DNA from: Candidatus Sulfopaludibacter sp. SbA3
Lineage (GTDB): Bacteria; Pseudomonadota; Alphaproteobacteria; Caulobacterales; Hyphomonadaceae
DNA length: 64,000 bases
NCBI GenBank assembly: GCA_945888325.1
Contig: CAMDAC010000002.1
Location: 186,001-250,000 of the forward strand
Reading direction: 5' to 3'
In this document: one piece after another, positions 1 to 8,409 of the stretch
How positions within the stretch are numbered: the stretch's first letter is position 1
Layout of the letters: the number at the start of each line of letters is the position of its first letter
Made by a program: the position numbers and the translations under genes
The notes under the pieces: model-generated
The model's input: only the letters and a program-made list of their open reading frames with translations
Databases searched by the model: none
What the model was told of the DNA's origin: nothing

Positions 1-956
1 GCCGCGACGTTCAGCGCCGGATCGTGTTTGCGGAAGGCGAAGAACCCGCGGTGGTGCGCGCCGCCTGGAGTTTCAAGAGCCAGGGGCTTGGCCATCCGAT
101 CCTGATCGGCCGCGAAGCGCAGGTCGAAGCAACGATGGAGCAGATGGGCGTGCCGGCCGGGGCGCTCGACATCATCAATGCGCGCTTGTCTGACAACAAC
201 CCCGCCTATGTCGACATGCTGTACAAGCGCCTTCAGCGCAAAGGCTATCTGAAGCGCGATGTGCAGCGCCTGGTGAACCAGGACCGCAACGTGTTCGGCT
301 GCTGCATGCTGAAGAACGGCGACGCCGACGGCATGGTGACCGGCGTGACGCGCGCCTACGACGCGGCGCTGAAGGATGCGCTGCTGGTGCTCGACCCGAT
401 TCCCGGACAGGCCGTGATCGGCATGTCGATGGTGATCAACATGGGCAAGACGATCTTTATCGCCGACACGAGCGTGAACGAACTTCCCGACGGGCAGACG
501 CTGGCCAACATTGCGCTGGAAGCGGTTCGCAGCGTGCGCAGCCTCGGCTTTACGCCGCGTGTTGCCTTCCTCTCCTATTCGACCTTCGGCAATCCGATGG
601 GTGAGCGGGCGGACAAGGTGCGCGATGCGGTCGCGATCCTAGACCGGACGCCGGGCATCGACTTCGAATACGAAGGCGACATGAATGCCGACGTGGCCCT
701 CAACCCGAACCACAAGCTGCTCTATCCGTTCTCGCGCCTGACCGGGCCCGCCAACGTGCTGGTCATGCCGGCGATCCACTCGGCCTCGATTGCGACGAAC
801 CTGCTGGAGCAGATGAGCCGCGCGGTTGTGATCGGCCCGATGCTGCTGGGCCTCGAAAAGCCCGTGCAGATCGCGTCCCTCGGTGCCACCGTCGGCGATA
901 TCGTGGACCTCGCCACGCTGGCCGCGTTCGACATCGACCAGGTGCACAGCGCCTGA
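1..956 (+). CDS. maeB: NADP-dependent malic enzyme, C-terminal phosphotransacetylase-like part (5' end outside window)
   Basis: The reading frame is open from the left edge, so this is the 3' end of a longer gene. The visible 310-plus residues form a phosphotransacetylase-fold domain: FAEGEEP near the start, then blocks such as DADGMVTG, and IGPMLLGLEKPVQI near the end. In proteobacteria this domain is the C-terminal half of MaeB-type malic enzymes, which decarboxylate malate to pyruvate; there it is usually regulatory rather than catalytic. A stand-alone Pta is less likely because the frame continues upstream of the window, but the missing N-terminal malic enzyme half cannot be seen. It ends 4 bases before the convergent permease gene. 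Confidence 0.82.
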   Translation, partial: RDVQRRIVFAEGEEPAVVRAAWSFKSQGLGHPILIGREAQVEATMEQMGVPAGALDIINARLSDNNPAYVDMLYKRLQRKGYLKRDVQRLVNQDRNVFGCCMLKNGDADGMVTGVTRAYDAALKDALLVLDPIPGQAVIGMSMVINMGKTIFIADTSVNELPDGQTLANIALEAVRSVRSLGFTPRVAFLSYSTFGNPMGERADKVRDAVAILDRTPGIDFEYEGDMNADVALNPNHKLLYPFSRLTGPANVLVMPAIHSASIATNLLEQMSRAVVIGPMLLGLEKPVQIASLGATVGDIVDLATLAAFDIDQVHSA

Positions 957-960
957 GGAT

Positions 961-2694
961 TTATTCCGCAGGCAGAGGTTCAGCCGGCGCCAAGCGGGAC
1001 TGCCGGAACCATTCGAAGGCGGACAGGGCGACGGCAATGCCGCCGAGCCAGAACGTCAGGATGAAGACGCTGTAATAGCCCTGCGTCTCGATCATGGCGC
1101 CAAGCCAAGGGCGACCAAGCGTGCCGATCAGCATGGTGAGCGAAGCGAGCAATGCATATTGCACGGCGGCAAAGCGCGCGTTCACGACGGACGTGAGATA
1201 GGCAACGACCGCGACGCTGGCGAAGCCGCCGGCCAGGTTCTCGCCGGCGATCGCGATCATCAGGCGCGCCATGCGCTCGCCCGCTTCCGCGCCCTGCCCT
1301 TCCGGCGAAATCTGTGCGGCCCAACCGGCGAACACGCGGAACGGTTCAGCGAGTCTTGTCCATTCGAGGAACGCGTCGATGCCCATGCCGCCGCGCGAGA
1401 GGTCCGCGAACAGGAGATTGGTCGCAGCCGCCAGCACTGCGCCTGCGACAAGAACCGGCATGCGGCCGAGGAAACTGATGACGACGGCGCCGAGGGCGGC
1501 GCCAGCGACAGTCATCAGTACACCGAAGAACTTGGAGGCAACGGCGACGTCCGCCATCGTGTGGTGAAGCGCGCCAAACCGGTCGTCCAGATAGAACGGA
1601 TAGGCGAACGAGCCCCAGACAGAATCTGTGAACCGGTAGGTCAGCGCCAGCAGCAGCACGAGCAATGCGCCCCAGCGCAGACGGCCGATCAAATCCATCA
1701 GCGGATCGAAGATTGACCGGAAAACGGCGCGCGTGATGCGCGCGGCGCGTGTCTCGCCGGTGGGGCCGTCGATGATCTCGGCGGGTTCGCGCCCATGGCG
1801 AATGAGGAGGATCAGCGCGCCGGCGGCGGGCATCAGCACAGTCAGGAACACGATCCATGGGCCTTGCTCGGTAACGAAGGCGCCGCCTTTGGGTGGGGGG
1901 ACCTGCGTGAACGAGGCGATCACGAAGGTCGCGATCATCAGGAACGCAGCGATCCAGCCGGCCGCCACCAGCAGGGTCGCGAAGGTGCGCTCACGCTCGG
2001 GAATGCCGGCCTGGAAGGTGAGCCTTTTGCTGCCCGGACCGGTTTCGATCTCCGGCTCTGGCGCGAGCAGCGTGCCGGCGATGGACAGGACCATCATCGC
2101 GGCGATCATCACGTAGACCACCACCCAGCCGAAATAACCCGCGAGGAGCAACGCGAGAAAGCCGGTGATGAAGCCCGCAATCCGGTAGCCGAACTGGTAG
2201 AGCGCGGCCATCAGGTCCTTGTCTTCTTCGGACCGCGCCACCTCGATGCGCCAGGCGTCCAGCACGATGTCATGCGTCGCCGAGAACAGGGCGGCGAACA
2301 GGGCGATGACAGCAACCAGGCCGATGTTCTCGCCGGGGTTCGAGAAGGCGAGGAGGAACAGCAGGCCGGCAATCGGCAGCTGCAGGCTCAGCAGCCATGT
2401 GCGACGCGGGCCAAGAAACGGGAAAGGATGGTGCGCGGTCTGAAAGGCCGGCGACCAGAGGAATTTGAACGCGTAGCCGATGGTGACGATAGACAGTACA
2501 CCGATGGTCGAGGGCGTGACGCCTTCAGTGGTCAGCCAGGCATTCAGCGTGCCGAGCACGGCGCCGTAGGGCAGGCCCGCGGACAGCGCGAGCAGGAACA
2601 TGGCCGCCATGCGCCGGTCGCGCATCGCCTTCAGCGCGCGGATGAAGCGCGGCGGTGTCTTTTCCGGAACCATGATCGCCGCGGCGTCCGTCAT
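961..2694 (-). CDS. AmpG-like major facilitator permease (muropeptide transporter family)
   Basis: A 577-residue membrane protein with at least twelve hydrophobic stretches. The N-terminal block GLPYGAVLGTLNAWLTTEGV and the cytoplasmic motif HDIVLDAWRIE are typical of AmpG permeases, which import anhydromuropeptides during peptidoglycan recycling. A large extra loop lies around residues 210-330. I chose the ATG at 2694 because it overlaps the stop codon of the upstream kinase gene (ATGA), implying translational coupling; an upstream start at 2730 would need a longer overlap. Function in muropeptide uptake is family knowledge; substrate is not shown by sequence. Confidence 0.82.
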   Translation of the reverse strand: MTDAAAIMVPEKTPPRFIRALKAMRDRRMAAMFLLALSAGLPYGAVLGTLNAWLTTEGVTPSTIGVLSIVTIGYAFKFLWSPAFQTAHHPFPFLGPRRTWLLSLQLPIAGLLFLLAFSNPGENIGLVAVIALFAALFSATHDIVLDAWRIEVARSEEDKDLMAALYQFGYRIAGFITGFLALLLAGYFGWVVVYVMIAAMMVLSIAGTLLAPEPEIETGPGSKRLTFQAGIPERERTFATLLVAAGWIAAFLMIATFVIASFTQVPPPKGGAFVTEQGPWIVFLTVLMPAAGALILLIRHGREPAEIIDGPTGETRAARITRAVFRSIFDPLMDLIGRLRWGALLVLLLALTYRFTDSVWGSFAYPFYLDDRFGALHHTMADVAVASKFFGVLMTVAGAALGAVVISFLGRMPVLVAGAVLAAATNLLFADLSRGGMGIDAFLEWTRLAEPFRVFAGWAAQISPEGQGAEAGERMARLMIAIAGENLAGGFASVAVVAYLTSVVNARFAAVQYALLASLTMLIGTLGRPWLGAMIETQGYYSVFILTFWLGGIAVALSAFEWFRQSRLAPAEPLPAE

Positions 2695-4181
2695 GCGGCG
2701 CCTGTCAGGCGGCCGGCGCCGGCTGTCCATTGCAGCGCAAGCGAGCGCAGGGCTTGCGCGTCGAGGGGCTTGGCGGCAACGCTGCTGGCGCCGCTGTCGC
2801 GGGCGCGCCGTTCGATGTCCGGATTGATCTCGGCGGAGACGGCGATGATCGGCGCGGTGAACCCGCTTGCCCGCAGCCGCCGCATCGCTTCGAACCCGTC
2901 CATAACCGGCATCCTCAGATCCATCAGTACAAGTTGCGGGGCCATCCGCGCCGCAGCCTCGAGCGCTTCGCTTCCGGTTGCGGCCACAGTGACGGTAAAT
3001 CCGGCTGATTCCAAGGCGCGGCGTGCAATCAGCGCGTTTACAGGATTGTCATCCGCGATCAGCACGCGTCCGCCGCCAGCTTCCGACTCCGGTTCTTCAG
3101 CGACGAGGCGGCCGGTGCGCGCGAGGTGGATGCGCTCGGCAATCGACGACATCCGGAGCGGACGGACCAGCCAGCCGCGGCAGCCCAGCTGGCGGAACCG
3201 GCCTATGGCGCCGCGGTCTTCCGGACGCAGGACAACCAGTGCAGGCGCCTTGCGCGCAAGGGCGGCCACCATGGCCTCCGGGAGGTCTGCGCCCACCAGC
3301 AGCACATCAATGCCTTCCGGGACCTGGCCGGTCGACAGGTCGATCTGGAAAGCGCCTGTTTCGAGGCCGGACATCGCGGCCGCGAGCGCCAGGGTTGTCG
3401 CCGGCGGCAGACCCGCCAGGCCAATCCGGCCGCCGAGCCGGGTCGCGTCATGCAGCGGCAGGGCATCTGCCAGGCTCAGGGGAATGTGGACGGAGAAGCT
3501 CGCCCCTTCCCCCAGACGCGACGCGATGGTGACGGAGCCGCCCAGCAGATCTGCCAGTCGTTTGACGATGGCAAGGCCGAGGCCGACGCCGCCATCTCGG
3601 TAGGCATCGCCGGACGCCGACTGGCGGAAAGCCTCGAACAGGCGCGCCTGGTCCTCCTCGGCAATGCCGGGGCCCGTATCGCGCACATGCAGGGCCAGCC
3701 CGGTCGCGAGCGGCTCGACATCGACAAGGACGGCGCCCTGGCGCGTGAATTTCAGTGCGTTACCGACAAGATTGAACAGGATCTGGCGTAGGCGGCCGGC
3801 ATCGCCCTCGTAGATGGGGACGGGCCAATGGACCGCCCGCACGGCGAGGTCGAGCCCGGCCGCGTGGGCCCGCGGCGAGAGCAGTTCCGCAACTTCACGG
3901 GCGAGCTGCAGCGGGCAGAAGTTCTCCGTCTCGAGTTCGACCGCCGAGGCATCCAGGCGTGCATAGTCGAGCACATTGTTCAGCAGGTCGAGCAGGCGTC
4001 CGCCGGAAAGACGGATCGTTTCCGCATACTCGCGCTGGGCGGGCGAAAGGTCGGTTTCGAGCAACAGCGACACGGTGCCGAGGATGCCGTTCAGGGGCGT
4101 GCGGATTTCGTGGCTGGCGGTTGCCAGGAAGGCCTGTTCAGGCGAATCGGTATCGGAGGGGCTGCAGGGCGGAGATGTCAT
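2691..4181 (-). CDS. Cytoplasmic hybrid sensor histidine kinase with C-terminal receiver domain
   Basis: A 496-residue protein without membrane segments or a recognisable sensor domain. The H-box ATASHEIRTPLNG places the phosphorylated His at residue 24. The ATPase domain follows, with N-box NLVGNALKF, G1 box DTGPGI and G2 box GGVGLGLAIVKRL. Residues about 245-360 form a degenerate receiver-like stretch. A full receiver follows with ADDNPVN, MDLRMPVMDG (Asp about 421) and the AAKP lysine. The output partner is unknown. Its stop overlaps the AmpG-like start, so the two are probably made together, suggesting a link to cell-wall sensing (inference). Confidence 0.88.
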   Translation of the reverse strand: MTSPPCSPSDTDSPEQAFLATASHEIRTPLNGILGTVSLLLETDLSPAQREYAETIRLSGGRLLDLLNNVLDYARLDASAVELETENFCPLQLAREVAELLSPRAHAAGLDLAVRAVHWPVPIYEGDAGRLRQILFNLVGNALKFTRQGAVLVDVEPLATGLALHVRDTGPGIAEEDQARLFEAFRQSASGDAYRDGGVGLGLAIVKRLADLLGGSVTIASRLGEGASFSVHIPLSLADALPLHDATRLGGRIGLAGLPPATTLALAAAMSGLETGAFQIDLSTGQVPEGIDVLLVGADLPEAMVAALARKAPALVVLRPEDRGAIGRFRQLGCRGWLVRPLRMSSIAERIHLARTGRLVAEEPESEAGGGRVLIADDNPVNALIARRALESAGFTVTVAATGSEALEAAARMAPQLVLMDLRMPVMDGFEAMRRLRASGFTAPIIAVSAEINPDIERRARDSGASSVAAKPLDAQALRSLALQWTAGAGRLTGAA

Positions 4182-4227
4182 GCGCGCAGCCTAGTTCGAA
4201 TGCCTGAGCAGAGCCTTAACCGGATGC

Positions 4228-5772
4228 TTACCGCGCAATCATGGACCCAGCCGCGCCGGCCGTGCTGTTCGCCGGCCGATGCCGGTAGCTCAGGGCTTCG
4301 GCCACGTGGACGCGTCGTACTCCGCCTGAGCCATCGAGATCCGCAATTGTACGGGCCACTTTCAGAACGCGGGTATAGCCCCGCGCGGTCAGCGACAGCT
4401 TGGCCGCGGCATCCGACAGAAGCGCTGCGCCGGGGCCATCCGGGAGAGCGAACTGATCAATTGCGCCGGGCGGCATGTCCGCATTGACGAGGCGCCTGCC
4501 CTCCGTGCCGGCCTCAAACCGTTCGGCCTGCACTTCGCGCGCCCGGGCGACGCGGCCGCGCACTTCCGCCGTGCCCTCGGACGGCGCTGGCAGGCTGAGG
4601 TCCACCGCTGTGACGGGCGGCGTCTCGTAGAAAAGGTCGATCCGGTCAAGAAAAGGCCCAGAAATCCGGGCCTGATAGTCCTGCGCGCAGCGGGGTCCGC
4701 GCGTACAGGCGGCGGCGCCGGGCCCTCCCCCACAGCGGCAGGGGTTCATCGCCGAGATCAGCTGGAAGCGCGCAGGATAGCGCACATGCCGGTTGGCCCG
4801 CGCGATGACCGCTTCGCCCGCTTCGAGCGGCTGGCGCAGGCTGTCGAGAACCTGCCCTGAAAATTCCGGCAGCTCGTCCAGGAACAGCACGCCATGATGG
4901 GCGAGCGAGACTTCGCCCGGTTTGGCCTTGATACCGCCGCCGACAAGTGCAGCCATAGAGGCCGAATGGTGCGGCGCCCGGAAAGGTCTGGTGCGTGAAA
5001 GCTGCCCGCGCTGCAGCAGCCCGGCGACGGACTGGATCTGCGAGACTTCGAGCAATTCACGCGCCGAAAGCGGCGCCAGGAGTCCCGGCAGTCGCTGCGC
5101 CAGCATCGATTTGCCCGAGCCCGGCGGCCCGCAATAGAGAAGGTTGTGACCGCCAGCGGCGGCGATTTCGAGCACACGCTTGGCGCCTTCCTGGCCTTTC
5201 ACCTCGTTCAGGTCAGGCCCCGGCGGCGTCTCGAGCAGATCACCTTTCTTCGGCGGGCCCAGCACGCTTCTACCCGCGAAGTGATTGATCAGTGCGATCA
5301 GGCTCAGCGCCGGCAGCACACCGCCGCCCGCCCAGGCGGCTTCGGCGCCGCAGGCTTCCGGACAGATCAGGCTGAGCCCCATGGCCTCGGCCGCCATCGC
5401 CGCGGGCAACACGCCGGCCGTTTCAACCAGCCGTCCATCCAGCGACAGCTCTCCAATGGCCGCGTATCTGGACAACTGGTCTTCCGGCAGCACACCCAGC
5501 TTGGCCAGCATGGCGAGCGCAATGGCGAGATCATAATGGCTGCCTTCCTTCGGAAGGTCCGCCGGCGCGAGGTTCACGATCACCCGCTTGGACGGCAGGG
5601 TCAGCCCCAGCGCGGCGAAAGCGGCGCGTACGCGTTCCCGGCTTTCCCCCACCGCCTTGTCCGGCAGGCCGACGACCATGAAGGTCACCTGTCCGCCCGC
5701 AAGCTGGACCTGGACATCGACCGGCTGTGCTTCAACGCCGTCGAAAGCAAAAGTGGTGATCCGCGCGACCAT
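4228..5772 (-). CDS. yifB: YifB/ComM-family Mg-chelatase-like AAA+ ATPase
   Basis: A 514-residue protein with the standard YifB/ComM layout. An N-terminal Lon-protease-like fold comes first (VDVQVQLAGGQVTFMVVGLP, then DLPKEGSHYDLAIA). The AAA+ module follows, with Walker A GPPGSGKSMLAQR, the Walker B region VLFLDELPEF and the Cys-containing AMNPCRCG block. The C-terminal Mg-chelatase-like domain follows. ComM in Vibrio and Haemophilus acts in branch migration during natural transformation; the alphaproteobacterial role is not established. It is a single minus-strand gene, with the preceding kinase gene only 46 bases away. Length is normal for the family. Confidence 0.93.
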   Translation of the reverse strand: MVARITTFAFDGVEAQPVDVQVQLAGGQVTFMVVGLPDKAVGESRERVRAAFAALGLTLPSKRVIVNLAPADLPKEGSHYDLAIALAMLAKLGVLPEDQLSRYAAIGELSLDGRLVETAGVLPAAMAAEAMGLSLICPEACGAEAAWAGGGVLPALSLIALINHFAGRSVLGPPKKGDLLETPPGPDLNEVKGQEGAKRVLEIAAAGGHNLLYCGPPGSGKSMLAQRLPGLLAPLSARELLEVSQIQSVAGLLQRGQLSRTRPFRAPHHSASMAALVGGGIKAKPGEVSLAHHGVLFLDELPEFSGQVLDSLRQPLEAGEAVIARANRHVRYPARFQLISAMNPCRCGGGPGAAACTRGPRCAQDYQARISGPFLDRIDLFYETPPVTAVDLSLPAPSEGTAEVRGRVARAREVQAERFEAGTEGRRLVNADMPPGAIDQFALPDGPGAALLSDAAAKLSLTARGYTRVLKVARTIADLDGSGGVRRVHVAEALSYRHRPANSTAGAAGSMIAR

Positions 5773-6377
5773 GCCCCGCCCCTTCCCGCCTCTGTTTCAG
5801 CTAGCATGGTTGATCGAACAAAAGAAGAACAATTCTTAATGAAATTGAAATTAGGGGGCCGGGCGTTGGCATGGCTGCAGAAGGCCCTCCCCTCCCATCG
5901 CGCCGCAATGGCCGGTGAGGGTGTTGGGATTTTTTGGTTTGAGAACCTTCAAACAGCACAGGTCCGTGGGCGGCGGTGTTGCGCAAGGGTCCGGCGGAGA
6001 GGTTTCAAGGGTCTGATCAAAATGGATTAAATTTTTTTACCAGAGGCGTGTTTTCTGTAGGCGCAAGTTTGGCTTTTTGCCTCTCGGGACCGCTTCAGTC
6101 CGTTGCATCCGGTGCATTTCGGATGACGAGTTTCTCTCACTCAGTCTCATAGATTCTCACTTTTTATCACTTTGTATCGGTTCCTTCTCGTCCGTTCTCG
6201 GGGGCGTTGGGTTTGCGCGCGTGGGTGCGAGGGGAAGTATACCTCCGCAGACCGGGAGGCGGCGTAAGCTCAGGCCAGGTATTTTACAGCGCGTTGATGC
6301 GCCTACGGATTTTATTTTCGGGAGGGACGCAACGTGTTGCGCAAGGCCGGACGGGTGCGACACCGGCGGGCGGCGGA
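5773..6377. other. 605-base intergenic region between yifB and dusA
   Basis: No convincing gene. The left part (about 5800-6190) is AT-richer than the surroundings and probably carries the yifB promoter. It holds a 10-bp-period repeat array at 6131-6170 (listed separately). Further right are a short dyad CCTCC/GGAGG at 6242-6259 and a GCGC/GCGC dyad near 6291-6304. I compared it by eye with tmRNA, RNase P RNA, SRP RNA and 6S RNA hallmarks and saw none. The longer open frames here are extensions of shadow frames. Confidence 0.5.
6131..6170. repeat. Four 10-bp units of N5-CTCAC in helical phase
   Basis: Positions 6131-6170 consist of four consecutive 10-bp blocks. Each ends in CTCAC or a one-base variant (CTCAC, CTCAT, CTCAC, ATCAC), preceded by five variable bases. 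The 10-bp spacing would put all copies on one face of the helix, as in some operator arrays. It lies about 210 bases beyond the dusA stop codon and 360 bases upstream of yifB. The array is seen directly; a binding role is inference. Confidence 0.45.
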
Positions 6378-7358
6378 TCAGGCTTCGACGGTTTCCACGG
6401 CCGCAAGGGCGGCGCGCAGGACCTCGAGGCCGGCGCCTTTCTTCACGGCATTCTCCGACAGGATGCGGCGCCACTGGCGGGCGCCCGGCTGGCTGGCGAA
6501 CAGGCCGAGCATGTGCCGCGTCATGGCGTGCAAGCTGAGGCCTTCGGTGAGACGGGCAGCGATATAGGGCTCGAAGGCGCGCACCGCCTCCCCCGCCGTG
6601 ACCGGCGCGCCGGCGCCGAACAGGCGCGCGTCGACTTCGCCGAGCAGGCCTGGCGTCTGATAGGCCGCGCGGCCGAGCATGACGCCGTCGAAGGTTTCGA
6701 GGTGTGCCGCACACTGATCAAGACTGGTGATGCCGCCGTTGAGGATGATCGCAAGATCAGGACGCTCTCGTTTGAGTTGGGCGACCAGGCCGTAGTCAAG
6801 CGGCGGCACCTCGCGGTTCTCCTTCGGGCTGAGGCCCTTAAGCCACGCGGCCCGCGCATGCACGGTGAACACGGAACATCCTGCCGCCGACACCTTGTCT
6901 ACAAAGGTAAACAGGGTCTCCCGGGCCGGCAGATCGTCGATCGCGATACGGTTCTTGACGGAGACCGGAATGGAGACGGCACCGCGCATCGCGAAAACAC
7001 ACTCCGCCACGAGGTCGGGCTCGGCCATCAGGCAGGCGCCGAAAGAGCCGGACTGGACTCGGTCAGACGGGCAGCCGCAATTCAGGTTTACCTCGTCATA
7101 ACCAGAATCTTCCGCGATACGCGCCGCCTCGGCAAGCTTGACAGGGGCCGAGCCGCCGAGCTGCAGAACGACAGGATGTTCCTCCGGGCCGTAGCCCAAA
7201 ATCCGGGCCCGGTCGCCATGGATGACCGCATCGGCGGTCACCATCTCGGTCCAGAGGAGCGCCCTTTTCGTCAGCACACGGTGGAAGGCCCGGCAATGCC
7301 GGTCGGTCCAGTCCATCATGGGCGCGACAGAGAATCTATAGTCTTGTTTTTTCAACAT
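6378..7358 (-). CDS. dusA: tRNA-dihydrouridine(20/20a) synthase DusA
   Basis: A 326-residue flavin-dependent enzyme that reduces uridine to dihydrouridine in the tRNA D-loop. Visible hallmarks: the N-terminal FSVAPMMDWTDRHCR, the FMN-site block PVVLQLGG, and the catalytic loop NLNCGCPSDRVQ with the expected active-site Cys at about residue 96. VSVKNRIAIDD, FTVHARAAWLKGLSPKENR and the phosphate-binding ILNGGI follow. The DRVQ and KGLSPKENR signatures separate DusA from DusB and DusC. Length is as usual. It is a monocistronic minus-strand gene with long spacers on both sides. Confidence 0.95.
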   Translation of the reverse strand: MLKKQDYRFSVAPMMDWTDRHCRAFHRVLTKRALLWTEMVTADAVIHGDRARILGYGPEEHPVVLQLGGSAPVKLAEAARIAEDSGYDEVNLNCGCPSDRVQSGSFGACLMAEPDLVAECVFAMRGAVSIPVSVKNRIAIDDLPARETLFTFVDKVSAAGCSVFTVHARAAWLKGLSPKENREVPPLDYGLVAQLKRERPDLAIILNGGITSLDQCAAHLETFDGVMLGRAAYQTPGLLGEVDARLFGAGAPVTAGEAVRAFEPYIAARLTEGLSLHAMTRHMLGLFASQPGARQWRRILSENAVKKGAGLEVLRAALAAVETVEA

Positions 7359-7728
7359 ATTTTAAGACCGCCAAAGGGCTTTATGCAGAACTGGCGGCGT
7401 TGGCCGAAGACCGTTCCGCGTGTCCTGCTCATCGTTTCCCAATCATCGATCCTCACTTCGCAGACATGCTGAACGTCGGCAAGCGTTGCGCCGTTCAATC
7501 CTTATGTTCCTTCGACTATCTGAAGGTGAAGACCGGGACTGACCGCCAAGATGCATGCAATCGCCGAATTGCCGCTCCCTCGAGCTCACCTGCGACGAAT
7601 GCTTACGGGCCCTCCGACCTTAAATCAAAATTCACCAACCACCCTTAAGCCATGGACGGGTCAGGCGTGGGCCCGTCGTGGCCCCTCGCTGGAAAATACG
7701 TTTAGAACGACCGAAGGGATAACGACCG
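7359..7728. other. 370-base divergent spacer between dusA and the chemotaxis operon
   Basis: No gene seen. It separates divergently transcribed dusA (minus) and the STAS-cheY-cheA-cheW operon (plus), so it should hold both promoters. The dusA-proximal 20 bases are T/A-rich. I could not recognise a clear sigma-70, sigma-54 or CtrA-type element. Confidence 0.4.
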
Positions 7729-8022
7729 TTGACGGAACTCGTAGCTGAAAATTCGCTCGTTCTTGATGCGGATCTGGGTGCCAAAGCAGCGCCCAGACTC
7801 CAGGCCGCCCTGCTCGAACGGCGCGGACACCCAGTTGTCATTGATGCCAGCAAAGTCGGCCACATTGGTGGCGGATGCCTCCAGTTGCTTTTGAGCGCCA
7901 AGCTGACCTGGGAGTCTGACAAACAGAGTTTCAGTCTGGTTTCGCCGTCCCAACCCATGATTCAGGCTCTGGAGTTCACCGGGCTCGACACTGCATTTTC
8001 ACAAGAACAGGGGGCTTCATAA
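7729..8022 (+). CDS. STAS-domain protein at the head of the chemotaxis operon
   Basis: A 97-residue single STAS domain, the fold of anti-sigma-factor antagonists and of small proteins that open many alphaproteobacterial che operons. The core is VVIDASKVGHIGGGCLQLLL (residues about 36-55). The Ser that is phosphorylated in SpoIIAA-type proteins is not in its usual place, so phospho-switching is doubtful. The start is a TTG preceded by AAGGG nine bases upstream; I see no better start. The stop TAA overlaps the ATG of cheY. Its role in chemotaxis is inferred from position only. Confidence 0.78.
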   Translation: MTELVAENSLVLDADLGAKAAPRLQAALLERRGHPVVIDASKVGHIGGGCLQLLLSAKLTWESDKQSFSLVSPSQPMIQALEFTGLDTAFSQEQGAS

Positions 8023-8387
8023 TGTCGCTTAGAATTCTGGCGGTCGACGATTCAAGAACCATGCGCGACATGATCCGCCTCGCGCTCGTTGAAGCCGGTT
8101 TCGAGGTGCATCTTGCAGAGGATGGCATCCATGGTCTTGAGGTCATGGATGCGGTGAACCCCCAGGTCATCATCACCGATATCAACATGCCCCGGATGGA
8201 TGGCTTCGGTTTCATAGAAGCCGTTCGCGCCCGGGAAGACTACAAGGGTGTTCCCATCCTTACACTGACGACCGAGAGCGCCACCGAGCTGAAGCAGCGC
8301 GCGCGTGACGCCGGTGCAACAGGATGGATCGTCAAGCCATTCAACAAAGAAAAGCTGATCAGCATCATTCATCGTGTAGCTGCCTGA
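8022..8387 (+). CDS. cheY: Chemotaxis response regulator CheY (first copy)
   Basis: A 121-residue stand-alone receiver domain. The acidic pair is at VDDSR (residues 9-10), the phospho-acceptor Asp at residue 53 in ITDINMPRMDG, the switch Thr in LTLTTES, and the Lys in IVKPFNKEKL. Phosphorylated by CheA, it would bind the flagellar switch. The ATG overlaps the STAS gene stop and cheA follows after 22 bases, so it is part of that operon. A second receiver protein lies 3 kb downstream. Confidence 0.93.
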   Translation: MSLRILAVDDSRTMRDMIRLALVEAGFEVHLAEDGIHGLEVMDAVNPQVIITDINMPRMDGFGFIEAVRAREDYKGVPILTLTTESATELKQRARDAGATGWIVKPFNKEKLISIIHRVAA

Positions 8388-8409
8388 ACCAACCGAAACG
8401 GAATTGCCA

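Noticed and set aside
1795-3603. A 602-codon plus-strand open frame
   Set aside because: It lies antisense to the AmpG-like permease and hybrid kinase, has an Arg/Gln-rich meaningless composition and no domain; a GC-rich shadow frame.
6200-6370. Possible structured RNA (tmRNA, RNase P, 6S or SRP) before dusA
   Set aside because: Only short dyads are present; none of the diagnostic conserved sequences of these RNAs could be found by eye.
6207-7472. A 421-codon plus-strand open frame across dusA
   Set aside because: Antisense to the clear DusA gene, with no family resemblance or ribosome site.
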